NCBI GenBank assembly: GCA_023151115.1
Contig: JAKLJP010000048.1
Location: 1-53,203 of the forward strand
DNA: 53,203 nucleotides
From: Anaerolineae bacterium
GTDB lineage: Bacteria; Chloroflexota; Anaerolineae; 4572-78; J111
Direction of reading: 5' to 3'
Shown here: piece after piece, positions 16,176 through 23,638 of the stretch
How positions within the stretch are numbered: position 1 is the first letter of the stretch
How the letters are laid out: each line of letters opens with the position of its first letter
The notes under the pieces: generated by a model
The model's database searches: none
The model's input: the letters and a program-made list of their open reading frames with translations, nothing else
Told to the model about the DNA's origin: nothing
Made by a program: the position numbers and the translations under genes

Positions 16176-17224
16176 CTGCGTGATGCCTCCGCTCGTCGCC
16201 TGATGTAATTGTTAACCAACACGGCGATGACCAGCATCGCCCCCATAAATACCTGAAACCAGTCGGCGTCAACCCCGGCAAAAACAATACCCTGGCGAAC
16301 CATGCCAAAGATAAGCGCGCCCAGGGCCGCCCCAATCACCGAGCCGTAACCGCCGGTTAACAAATTGCCGCCAATAACCGCGCCGATAATGGCCAGGAAC
16401 TCCTGCTGTTCGCCGCGCAGCACGTCGGCCGATTTGACGCTGGCAATCTGGATAGTCGCCACCAGCCAGGCGGCAAAGGCGGTGGTCATAAACAGGCCGA
16501 TTTTCAGCCGGTTGACCGGCACACCGACATTACGGGCCGCTTCGGCTGCGCCGCCCGCGCCAAATATCCAGTTGCCCACCTGAGTTCGCAGCAAAATCCA
16601 CGTACCCAGGGCGACAATGGCAAACCACCACAGAATAGAGACCGAGAAATTAGCCCCGGCAATGCGAATATCATAAGCAAAAATGGCTCTCAGGATGTCG
16701 TAGCCGGCCAGGTCATCCATCCCCCCTACCTGCGTCCGGCCTGTAATCATGCGAGTAAAACCGATGGTTGCCCCACGCACAATAAATAAGCTACCCAGAC
16801 TAATGATAAAAGAGGGCAGCTTGGTTCTGACCACCATGTAGCCGTTGAAGAAACCGACAGCCAGAGACAGCACCAAAGCTACCAACGCGGCTACGGGCAA
16901 AGGTAATCCCAATTCGGTGCCCAGGATGGCGATCGTTACCCCGGCCATGCCAATAATCGAGCCGATGGATAGGTCAAACTCACCCCCAATCATCAGCAAC
17001 GCCACCGCTACCGCTAGAATCCCCAGATGCGACGAAACCTCCAGATAGCTGGCCGTGCCCCTTATGCTTAAGAAACCTCTGGAAGCAGCGATGGCAAAGA
17101 AAAGCCAAACCACAATAGCCCCGGCCAGCGCGCCAAATTCCGGCCGGCTGAGCAGGCGTTTCATCAGGCCCGCCTGGACCATGCGCTCGTCTCGCCTTTG
17201 TTCTGGTGCGACAGTTGTTGCCAT
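16172..17224 (-). CDS. Sugar ABC transporter permease (inositol type)
   Basis: A 350-residue membrane protein of the RbsC/AraH permease family (BPD_transp_2), with about nine or ten hydrophobic segments. Typical pieces are [28 protein letters not shown] in the second quarter, [27 protein letters not shown], and the C-terminal [27 protein letters not shown]. The N-terminal 20 residues are polar and cytoplasmic. It begins at ATG 17224 and overlaps the ATPase by four bases. A strong terminator-like hairpin separates it from the upstream binding-protein gene, the usual arrangement for making more binding protein than membrane subunits. Confidence 0.88.
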   Translation of the reverse strand: MATTVAPEQRRDERMVQAGLMKRLLSRPEFGALAGAIVVWLFFAIAASRGFLSIRGTASYLEVSSHLGILAVAVALLMIGGEFDLSIGSIIGMAGVTIAILGTELGLPLPVAALVALVLSLAVGFFNGYMVVRTKLPSFIISLGSLFIVRGATIGFTRMITGRTQVGGMDDLAGYDILRAIFAYDIRIAGANFSVSILWWFAIVALGTWILLRTQVGNWIFGAGGAAEAARNVGVPVNRLKIGLFMTTAFAAWLVATIQIASVKSADVLRGEQQEFLAIIGAVIGGNLLTGGYGSVIGAALGALIFGMVRQGIVFAGVDADWFQVFMGAMLVIAVLVNNYIRRRAEASRR

Positions 17225-17239
17225 TTAACTCTCCTTAAA

Positions 17240-17345
17240 AGCAGGGAACTGAAGGAACTGAGGAAACTGAGGGAACTAAAGGAAGGCGTTTGCTCAGCTC
17301 AATCGTAAATCGTAAATCTAAAATCGTAAATCGTTTAGTTCCTCG
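17240..17345. repeat. Reiterated GGAACTGA and CGTAAAT words
   Basis: A run of GGAACTGA(G/A)GAA words (17245-17282) is followed by four copies of TCGTAAATC and then TTTAGTTCCTC, which pairs with the first run. It is another member of the low-complexity hairpin family and is non-coding. Confidence 0.65.
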
Positions 17346-17354
17346 GTTTTTTAC

Positions 17355-17385
17355 AAAGGCCGGGGGTCAACTTCCCCCGGCCTTT
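17355..17385 (-). terminator. Attenuating terminator after the binding-protein gene
   Basis: A perfect 12-bp stem AAAGGCCGGGGG/CCCCCGGCCTTT has a 7-base loop. Just beyond it on the minus strand comes GTAAAAAACC. It lies 12 bases after the binding-protein stop and before the permease gene, so it likely lowers downstream expression rather than ending the operon. Confidence 0.8.
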
Positions 17386-17397
17386 TCAGTCAATCAA

Positions 17398-18483
17398 TTA
17401 GCGTGTACCCGCAGCACTCAGATCAATAACCTGGGCCGCATTATCGGCGGTCACAAAGCCAGGCCCGGTCAGCAGCACATCGCTGCCAACGGTGTTCAGG
17501 TTCTCTATGTAGAGAGTTAACAAAACGATGGGCAAATAGCCTTGTAGATACTGCTGCTGGTCAATGGCAAAGAGCATGTTGCCATCGCGCACCGCTTCCA
17601 GCACTTCGGGTGAGAGGTCGAAGGTTGCCAGCAGGATTTCGCCAATCAGCCCTTCATCTTCCAGGGCGGCCAGAGCAGGGGCAGCGCCGGTGGGGCCAAG
17701 GGTGAGGATGCTGTCAACATCGGGATTGGCTGCCAAGGCCGCGGCAATGGCTTCTTGCGAGCCGGTGGGGTCGGCCAGGTCAACCGCCAGCACCTCAACT
17801 GTGCCACCGGCTTCAGTCATAGCGTCGGTAAAACCCTGGCAGCGCAGGTCAAGCGCCGCATTGCCGACTTCCTGGTTGACGCACAGCGCAGTGGTCGCGC
17901 CTGCTTCGGCCATACGTTGACCGCCGCCATAGCCGGCTTCATACTCGGTCTGGCCGACATGGGTAATAATGCCCAAATCCTTGGCCACATCGCTCCCGGA
18001 GTTCATCGAGATAACGGGAATTCCAGCGTCAACGGCTGCGGTAATGGAGTCGCCCAGGGCATCGGCGTCGGGGATAGAAACTACCAGCCCATCCGGCTCT
18101 GAGGCTACCGCAGCATCAATGAGCTGGGACATAGCTACCATGTCGAAGGTGCCCGGCGCCTGGTATTCGACCGTTACCCGCATATCGGTAGCCGCGGCGT
18201 CAACGCCATTCTTGACCACCGACCAAAACGGGTCAGAAGCCTGGCCGTGGCTGACCACAACGAAGCGAAGCGGGCGCATTTCTAATTCTACCGTCCCTGC
18301 TGCGGCCTCAGCCCCAGCTTCTTCCGTCGCTTCTTCGGTGGCTTCCTGATAGACAGCCACTTCTTCTTGTCCGGCCGGCTGGCTAGAAGCCGCGGACACA
18401 CTTTGGGCAATAGCCCCCCAGGAGACACTGATTAACGCCAGAGCGCACAGGGTCGCCAACATGACAAATAGCCTGTTTTTCAT
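17398..18483 (-). CDS. Sugar ABC transporter substrate-binding protein (inositol type)
   Basis: A 361-residue periplasmic binding protein of the Peripla_BP_4 (ribose/galactose) class. A signal peptide ([25 protein letters not shown]) is followed by an acidic spacer rich in [11 protein letters not shown]. The mature fold starts at [23 protein letters not shown]. Ligand-contact segments such as [21 protein letters not shown] and [18 protein letters not shown] are present. No lipobox cysteine is seen, so it is anchored by the signal or is free. The start ATG 18483 has GGAGGAG nine bases upstream. It is transcribed with the permease and ATPase, which lie downstream. Inositol is the likely ligand from context; ribose, allose or rhamnose types have the same fold. 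Confidence 0.87.
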   Translation of the reverse strand: MKNRLFVMLATLCALALISVSWGAIAQSVSAASSQPAGQEEVAVYQEATEEATEEAGAEAAAGTVELEMRPLRFVVVSHGQASDPFWSVVKNGVDAAATDMRVTVEYQAPGTFDMVAMSQLIDAAVASEPDGLVVSIPDADALGDSITAAVDAGIPVISMNSGSDVAKDLGIITHVGQTEYEAGYGGGQRMAEAGATTALCVNQEVGNAALDLRCQGFTDAMTEAGGTVEVLAVDLADPTGSQEAIAAALAANPDVDSILTLGPTGAAPALAALEDEGLIGEILLATFDLSPEVLEAVRDGNMLFAIDQQQYLQGYLPIVLLTLYIENLNTVGSDVLLTGPGFVTADNAAQVIDLSAAGTR

Positions 18484-18720
18484 TGTAATCTCCTCCACAT
18501 TGAACAAAGTTTATTTTTGGATGAACTTTGAGATTTCTGCTGTAGCCAGAAAATCTCCGCTACCAAAGATTTACATGCTGGATCAAGTTTGCAGTTTTTG
18601 GGTTATCCTCCTCTCTTTCTCATCGAATTGAAAAACAGTAAGTTTTAGATAGCAGAGGCAAGCTCATAAGTTGTCCGCTTATCATCACCCACTGTTTGTT
18701 CACCCATGATTGGCTGGTTG

Positions 18721-18752
18721 TTTGTAGTGACGACTTAAGTCGTCACTACAAA
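18721..18752. terminator. Perfect 32-bp palindrome after the second dehydrogenase
   Basis: TTTGTAGTGACGACTT and its exact reverse complement abut with no loop bases. The palindrome lies immediately past the stop of the gene at 18754-19773. It resembles dispersed GTAGTGACGACTT repeats and may work as a terminator or mRNA-stabilising hairpin. Confidence 0.75.
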
Positions 18753-18753
18753 T

Positions 18754-19773
18754 TTACAAGCCGACTTCACTCAATTTTACCGGCCGGTTCTCCCGATACG
18801 ATTTCCAGGCGGCTAACCCCATCACCACCGGAATCCGGCCATCCAGTCCGGTGACCGGCGGCGCGGTATCCTGTACAATGGCCGAAATAAAAGTTTTCAT
18901 CTCGGCCACATAGGCTTCGGTGTAGCGTTCCAGGAAGAAATAGAGCGGTAGAGCCGAATGAACACCCTCGGTGTTGCTGTAAACGGCATTGTGGGGCGTA
19001 TTGTTGCCAACGACGACCACCCCTGCCGAACCAAACACTTCCACCCGCTGGTCGTAACCGTACACGGCCCGGCGGCTGTTATCAATGGTTCCGATGGCGC
19101 CGTTAGCATAGCGCAGCGTCACTACGGCGGTGTCCACATCGCCGGCCTGGCCAATGGTCGGGTCAACCAGCACAGCCCCGGCCGCAAAAATTTCTGTGAC
19201 TTCGCTGCCGATTAGGTAACGGGCCATATCAAAATCGTGGATGGTCATATCGAGGAAGATACCGCCGGAAACTTTGACGTAATCCAGCGGCGGCGGCGCG
19301 GGGTCGCGGCTGGTAATGCGGACCAGATGGGGTGTACCAATTTTGCCGGTGACCACCATATCGCGGGCCTGTTTAAAGTTGGGGTCAAAGCGGCGGTTAA
19401 AACCAATTTGCAGTTTTACGCCGTATTGTTCAACCGCTGCCAGGGCCGCATCAATCACCTTCAAGTCAAGCGCAATCGGTTTTTCACAAAAGATGTGTTT
19501 GCCGGCGGCGGCGGCTTCACTGATGAACTGGGCGTGGGTATCGGTGCTGGAACAGATGATAACCGCCTCAATCTCGGGGTTATCCAGAAGGGCTTGATGG
19601 TTTTTAACCGCTGTGGGGATATTAAAATCGGCGGCGCATTTTTGGGCTGCTTCTAAAAAGACATCCGAAACAGCCAAAACCCGTGCTTCGGGTACACGAT
19701 AAGCCAGGTTTTCAGCATGAACCCGGCCAATTCGACCGGCGCCAATAATGCCAACATTGATCTTTGTCGTCAT
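18754..19773 (-). CDS. iolG: Gfo/Idh/MocA-family inositol 2-dehydrogenase candidate 2
   Basis: A 339-residue paralogue of the dehydrogenase at 13443-14468. The Rossmann motif is VGIIGAGRIGRVH, the signature EKPIAL is present, and the C-terminal domain has VSGGIFLDMTIHDFDMARYLIGSEV with the conserved Asp and His. The ATG at 19773 was chosen because AGGAGGG stands ten bases upstream; a TTG at 19809 would add 12 residues. It follows the lacI-type regulator directly and precedes the binding protein. Two IolG paralogues in one cluster often act on different stereoisomers, for example myo- and scyllo- or chiro-inositol. That division of labour is inferred. Confidence 0.82.
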   Translation of the reverse strand: MTTKINVGIIGAGRIGRVHAENLAYRVPEARVLAVSDVFLEAAQKCAADFNIPTAVKNHQALLDNPEIEAVIICSSTDTHAQFISEAAAAGKHIFCEKPIALDLKVIDAALAAVEQYGVKLQIGFNRRFDPNFKQARDMVVTGKIGTPHLVRITSRDPAPPPLDYVKVSGGIFLDMTIHDFDMARYLIGSEVTEIFAAGAVLVDPTIGQAGDVDTAVVTLRYANGAIGTIDNSRRAVYGYDQRVEVFGSAGVVVVGNNTPHNAVYSNTEGVHSALPLYFFLERYTEAYVAEMKTFISAIVQDTAPPVTGLDGRIPVVMGLAAWKSYRENRPVKLSEVGL

Positions 19774-19811
19774 CTCTGACAAACCCTCCTGTGGGGAAGC
19801 AAAAAACAAGT

Positions 19812-20816
19812 TTATGGATTTGGGTATTGACGGGTTGACTCACGCACAATTAAGTTGCAGGGCAAGCGTTGATCCTGTACTTCCTGCCCATCAAGCAATT
19901 TAAGCGTCATAGTCATGGCCAGTTGTCCAAGCTTAAAGCGAGGTTGGTGAATGGTAGTAAGGGTAGGCGTAGTATACAGGGCCGGTTCAATATCGTCAAA
20001 ACCGATTATGCTCAACTCCTGCGGCACAGCAATGCCTTGTTGGTGACATTCCAGCAGCAGTCCGATAGCAGTTAAATCGTTATAACAGAAGGCAGCAGTG
20101 GCATGTGCTGTCCGCAATGTTTCCAGGCTGGCCCGACCTCGTTCGAGATCGGTGTTGGCTGGCAGTGATATCACCAGCGCCGGGTCGAGGGCGAGGCCCG
20201 CTTGCTTGAACGCGGTGGCGTAACCCTCCAGGCGCTGCCCGTTCGATTTGGGACGGTCGGCGGCCCCCACATAGCCAATCCGGCGATGGCCCAGGGTCAA
20301 GAGGTGCTCCGTTGCTAACTGCGCTCCCTGAAAATTATCCACTGCCACTGAATAAAGAAACTCGCCCTCTTCCTGATTATTAATCAGAACAATCGGAACT
20401 TTAATCTGATCCAGTTGCGAGCTGTATAAACTACCCACCCGGGAAGAGGTAACGATGATGGCATCCACCCGGCGGCGCTGGAAGGTTTCAACAACCGCCA
20501 TTTCTTGATCGGGATTGTTGTGAGAGGTGTTGAGGAAAATGCTGTAACCGGCTTCCTGGGCAATTTGCTCGGCCCCTTCAACTACCTGGACAATAAAAGG
20601 GTCAGCGATGGTGGTAATAACCATGCCGATGGTTTGGGTGCGCCGAGAGAGCAAACTCTGGGCCACAGCGCTGGGCACATAACCCATTTGCCGGGCCAAT
20701 TGCTGGATACGTTCGGTTGTTTCAAAACTGATGGCTGGGTTGCCATTAAGCGCCCGCGAAACAGTAGTATGGGACACCCCGGCAACTTTGGCGATATCCT
20801 TGATCGTAACCGGCAC
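19812..20816 (-). CDS. LacI-family transcriptional regulator of the inositol cluster
   Basis: A 334-residue LacI/GalR repressor. The N-terminal helix-turn-helix is TIKDIAKVAGVSHTTVSRALNG (residues 4-25), with the hinge helix region SAVAQSLLSRRTQTIG at about 50-65. The rest is a periplasmic-binding-like sensor domain (IGMVITTIADPF.. through IGFDDIEPALYTTPTLTTI). The GTG start at 20816 is preceded by GGGAG. Its own promoter carries the palindrome GCACACGTGTGC over the start point, and the same site occurs before the iolM operon. It therefore probably represses itself, the dehydrogenase-transporter operon it heads, and the iolM operon, with inositol or a keto-inositol as inducer. The inducer is inferred. 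Confidence 0.9.
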   Translation of the reverse strand: MPVTIKDIAKVAGVSHTTVSRALNGNPAISFETTERIQQLARQMGYVPSAVAQSLLSRRTQTIGMVITTIADPFIVQVVEGAEQIAQEAGYSIFLNTSHNNPDQEMAVVETFQRRRVDAIIVTSSRVGSLYSSQLDQIKVPIVLINNQEEGEFLYSVAVDNFQGAQLATEHLLTLGHRRIGYVGAADRPKSNGQRLEGYATAFKQAGLALDPALVISLPANTDLERGRASLETLRTAHATAAFCYNDLTAIGLLLECHQQGIAVPQELSIIGFDDIEPALYTTPTLTTIHQPRFKLGQLAMTMTLKLLDGQEVQDQRLPCNLIVRESTRQYPNP

Positions 20817-20844
20817 TGGTTTCTCCCATGATCAGATCCAAGAT

Positions 20845-20866
20845 ATTATGCACACGTGTGCGTAAT
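20845..20866. promoter_or_regulatory. LacI-family operator upstream of the regulator gene
   Basis: The near-perfect palindrome ATTATGCACACGTGTGCGTA (plus the flanking AT) has the core GCACACGTGTGC at 20850-20861. It matches the site at 13269-13286 and overlaps the predicted +1 of the promoter at 20868-20896. Confidence 0.82.
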
Positions 20867-20867
20867 A

Positions 20868-20896
20868 ATTCTACAATATTTTTCAGCAGATGTCAA
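20868..20896 (-). promoter_or_regulatory. Promoter of lacI-type gene and the inositol transport operon
   Basis: On the minus strand TTGACA (20896-20891) and TAGAAT (20873-20868) have 17-base spacing. The start near 20861 falls within the operator. The geometry is identical to the iolM promoter. Confidence 0.75.
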
Positions 20897-20935
20897 GGAG
20901 GTTTTTAAAGGAATTTTGCATTTGCAAACTCTAAG

Positions 20936-20964
20936 TTGACTAAACCCAGTCTCAGGTATTTAAT
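20936..20964 (+). promoter_or_regulatory. Promoter of the SulP gene
   Basis: TTGACT at 20936-20941 and TTTAAT at 20959-20964, 17 bases apart, lie 85 bases before the ATG at 21049. It lies divergent from, and close to, the lacI promoter. Confidence 0.6.
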
Positions 20965-21048
20965 GGAGATGTCCGGATCAAAAAGCAAAGCTGCTTAAAG
21001 TTCCCCATTTCATTCAAACAATTTGGAAATCAACAGAAGGATTGCTTT

Positions 21049-22761
21049 ATGAACCGTTTAACTTTAGTTCAATTATGGCAGCGTGAGTTTACCCATTATA
21101 ATACCGATAAATTTCGGCAGGATTTGTTGGCCGGTCTCACGGTAGCGGCGGTTGGTTTGCCGCTGGCCCTGGCTTTTGGGGTGGCTTCAGGGGCTACCGC
21201 CGCCGCCGGTTTAGTAACAGCCATTCTCAGTGGTCTGATCATCGGCGGGTTGTCCGGCGCACCCTACCAGATTTCAGGGCCAACCGGCGCGATGAGCGCT
21301 ATTTTGATCCTCATCAGCCAGCGTTATGGCCTTGAAGGAGCCTGGGCAGCCGGGGTGATAGCCGGGCTGATTATATTGGTGATCGGCCTGCTGCGCCTGG
21401 GCCGCTTTATTGCTTTCATCCCGGCTCCGGTTATCACCGGCTTTACCGCCGGCATTGCGGTCATTATCGCCGTGGGGCAGATTGACAACTTCTTGGGGGT
21501 TCAAACCCCTGGGGCAGAATCCGCCGCCGTCAAACTCCTTCAATATTTTCGGGGCGGCTTTATTCCTGCCTGGCAAGCCGTTGTCGTAGGCTTGATTGTC
21601 ATGAGCATGATGATTTTCTGGCCGCGCCGGTGGGCCAAGTTTATGCCCGGCTCGCTGGCAGGGATTATTGTGGCAACCCTGCTGACTTCTCTGGCCGGCT
21701 GGGAGATTCCTCACATTGGCGCTATTCCCCGCACCATTTTGCTCGACCAGCGGCTGACTTTGGGCAGTTTTCCCTGGGCAGACCTGAATGGATTGATTGC
21801 GCCGGCCATTTCCATTGCCGCCCTGGGCGCGGTTGAGTCGCTGCTGTGCGGGGCTGTCGCCAGCAAAATGACCGGCATCCGCTTGCAGGCCAACCAGGAA
21901 TTGGTAGCGCAAGGGGTGGGCAATATCGTCCTGCCCTTTTTTGGCGGTGTGCCGGCCACCGCGGCCATTGCCCGCACCTCGGTGGCGATCAAATCAGGCG
22001 GGGTGACGCGTCTGACCTCGATTATTCACGCTCTGGCGCTGCTGGCCTCAGCTTTGCTGTTTGCTCCGGTCATCGCCCAGGTGCCGCTGGCCGCCTTGGC
22101 CGGGGTGTTGATGGTGACGGCCTATCGCATGAACGAGTGGCCGGCCATTCGCTTTATGTTTTCAAATGGCTTCAAAACCGGGATTATCACCTTCATCATC
22201 ACCCTACTGGCCACAATTACCCTGGATTTGACCCAGGCGATTTTGATCGGGGCTGCATTGTCGGCGGTGGTCTTTATCAACCAAGTCGCCAGCCTTCAGG
22301 TAGAGATTAGAGATGTGGACGCGGAGCGGATGCGGGCGCGGGGTATGTCTATCAAAGGTGACTGCCCCCACGTGCGCGTGGCTTATTTGACCGGCCCCCT
22401 CTTTTTTGCCGCCACCAATACCTTTAATGAGGCATTCGCCCGGCTCGAAGGGGTCCAGGTCTTGATTCTTTCGATGCGGGCTGTGCCGATGATTGACCTG
22501 TCTGGTCTGGAAGCCTTGACCACATTGCATGAAAAAATGGCCCACGAGGGGAAGGTACTGATGCTCACCGGGGTTCATCCGGCGGTGATGCGCATGCTGG
22601 AACGGGCCAAATTGGACCGGGCCATCGGCCGCGATAACTTTTTCTGGAGTTCAGACCGGGCCATTTATGTCGCCGAGCAGCGTTATATCTGTCCCCAATG
22701 CGCGCCGCCTGAGCTGGCCGCTATCTCGGTGGCGGCGGGCGAAATTTTGGAAGTCGAGTAG
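21049..22761 (+). CDS. SulP-family anion transporter with STAS domain
   Basis: A 570-residue SulP/SLC26 transporter. The membrane part (about residues 25-410) has the family pattern TVAAVGLPLALAFGVASG, ISGPTGAMSAIL and ITGFTAGIAVIIAVGQI; near the end of it are ALGAVESLLCGAVASKMTG and ANQELVAQGVGNIVLPFFGGVPATAAIARTSVAIKSGG. The cytoplasmic STAS domain follows (about 430-545), with VLILSMRAVPMIDLSGLEAL as its conserved switch segment. The C-terminus ends with a short CPQC pair (YICPQCAPPE), not typical of the family. Sulfate, bicarbonate or a dicarboxylate could be the substrate. A response regulator gene follows after 78 bases on the same strand. Confidence 0.9.
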   Translation: MNRLTLVQLWQREFTHYNTDKFRQDLLAGLTVAAVGLPLALAFGVASGATAAAGLVTAILSGLIIGGLSGAPYQISGPTGAMSAILILISQRYGLEGAWAAGVIAGLIILVIGLLRLGRFIAFIPAPVITGFTAGIAVIIAVGQIDNFLGVQTPGAESAAVKLLQYFRGGFIPAWQAVVVGLIVMSMMIFWPRRWAKFMPGSLAGIIVATLLTSLAGWEIPHIGAIPRTILLDQRLTLGSFPWADLNGLIAPAISIAALGAVESLLCGAVASKMTGIRLQANQELVAQGVGNIVLPFFGGVPATAAIARTSVAIKSGGVTRLTSIIHALALLASALLFAPVIAQVPLAALAGVLMVTAYRMNEWPAIRFMFSNGFKTGIITFIITLLATITLDLTQAILIGAALSAVVFINQVASLQVEIRDVDAERMRARGMSIKGDCPHVRVAYLTGPLFFAATNTFNEAFARLEGVQVLILSMRAVPMIDLSGLEALTTLHEKMAHEGKVLMLTGVHPAVMRMLERAKLDRAIGRDNFFWSSDRAIYVAEQRYICPQCAPPELAAISVAAGEILEVE

Positions 22762-22839
22762 CAAGCTGAAAGGAAGGTTGAAAAACAGCCGCCAATCTGC
22801 TATGCTTCCTTTGATTGAGATGATCCGGAGGTAACCCCC

Positions 22840-23556
22840 ATGCCCAACGAAACCATCCTGGTAGTGGACGATAGCGAGGAAATTGTGCGTGTGCTCAAAG
22901 ATTATATGTTGGTTCCTCTGGGGTATCAGGTCATCACTGCCAGTAATGGCCGCCGGGGATTGGAGCTGGCCGTTTCGCGCCGGCCCGATTTGATTATGCT
23001 GGATATGCAGATGCCTGTTATGAGCGGGCTGGATGTGCTGACCGCCCTACGAAAAACAGATTGTCAGGCGCCGGTAATTTTTATGACCATGCATGGCTCT
23101 GAAAGTATTGTGGTCGAGGTGTTCCGGTTGGGCGTGCGGGATTACCTGGCTAAACCTTTTACTATGGAAGAAGTTCAATGGGCCGTAGACGGGGCGCTCC
23201 AGGAAAGCCGTCTACGGCGCGAGCGTGAAGAATTGGCCCGTAACCTGATTGCTTCGGAAACCGTGCGTCAAACCGCCGTCACTTTGTCACACTATATCAA
23301 CAATCAATTGATGGTGCTCAGCGGCAACTTAACCTTACTGAAAGAGGCGCTGGCCCGAGAATTACCGCAGCCTGCCAATCTGCAAAGAATGGTCCGGGAC
23401 AGCCAAAACAGCACCGATCAAATTGCGGCGGTGATTCGGGTGCTACAGCGCACGACGCATGCGGAACAAACTACTTATCTAGGCGAAACCCGGATGATTG
23501 ATATTGAGGCAGCTTTACGCGAGGAGTTGGATCGGCTAAAGCAGCAAAAAAAGTGA
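22840..23556 (+). CDS. Response regulator with C-terminal DHp-like helices
   Basis: A 238-residue protein. Residues 1-120 are a receiver domain with the acidic pair DDS at 10-11, the phospho-acceptor Asp in IMLDMQMPVMSG, the Thr in FMTMHG and the Lys in YLAKPF. Residues 135-235 are helical and contain TAVTLSHYINNQLMVLSGNLTLL, which resembles the H-box of histidine kinases (LSHDLNNxL). No ATPase domain follows. It could be a phosphorelay intermediate, or the front half of a kinase whose catalytic domain has been lost. ATG 22840 follows CGGAGG. No kinase is adjacent, so its partner is unknown. Confidence 0.8.
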   Translation: MPNETILVVDDSEEIVRVLKDYMLVPLGYQVITASNGRRGLELAVSRRPDLIMLDMQMPVMSGLDVLTALRKTDCQAPVIFMTMHGSESIVVEVFRLGVRDYLAKPFTMEEVQWAVDGALQESRLRREREELARNLIASETVRQTAVTLSHYINNQLMVLSGNLTLLKEALARELPQPANLQRMVRDSQNSTDQIAAVIRVLQRTTHAEQTTYLGETRMIDIEAALREELDRLKQQKK

Positions 23557-23603
23557 GAGATTGGAGATTAGAGATTGGAGATTAATCTCTAATCTCCAAT
23601 CTC
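23557..23603. terminator. 20-bp stem hairpin between convergent genes
   Basis: Perfect arms at 23557-23576 and 23584-23603 are built of GAGATTGGAGATTA words. It separates the convergent response regulator and kinase genes. The same word occurs around 46515-46545 and 46741-46760. Confidence 0.75.
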
Positions 23604-23638
23604 CTCATCCAAGGCCGAAATCACTTTTGGATAATTAA

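Noticed and set aside
13443..20816. A classical Bacillus-type iolBCDE inositol operon
   Set aside because: No homologues of IolB, IolC, IolD or IolE (inosose dehydratase) were recognised. The TIM-barrel protein at 9341 fits IolO better given the IolM and IolN homologues.
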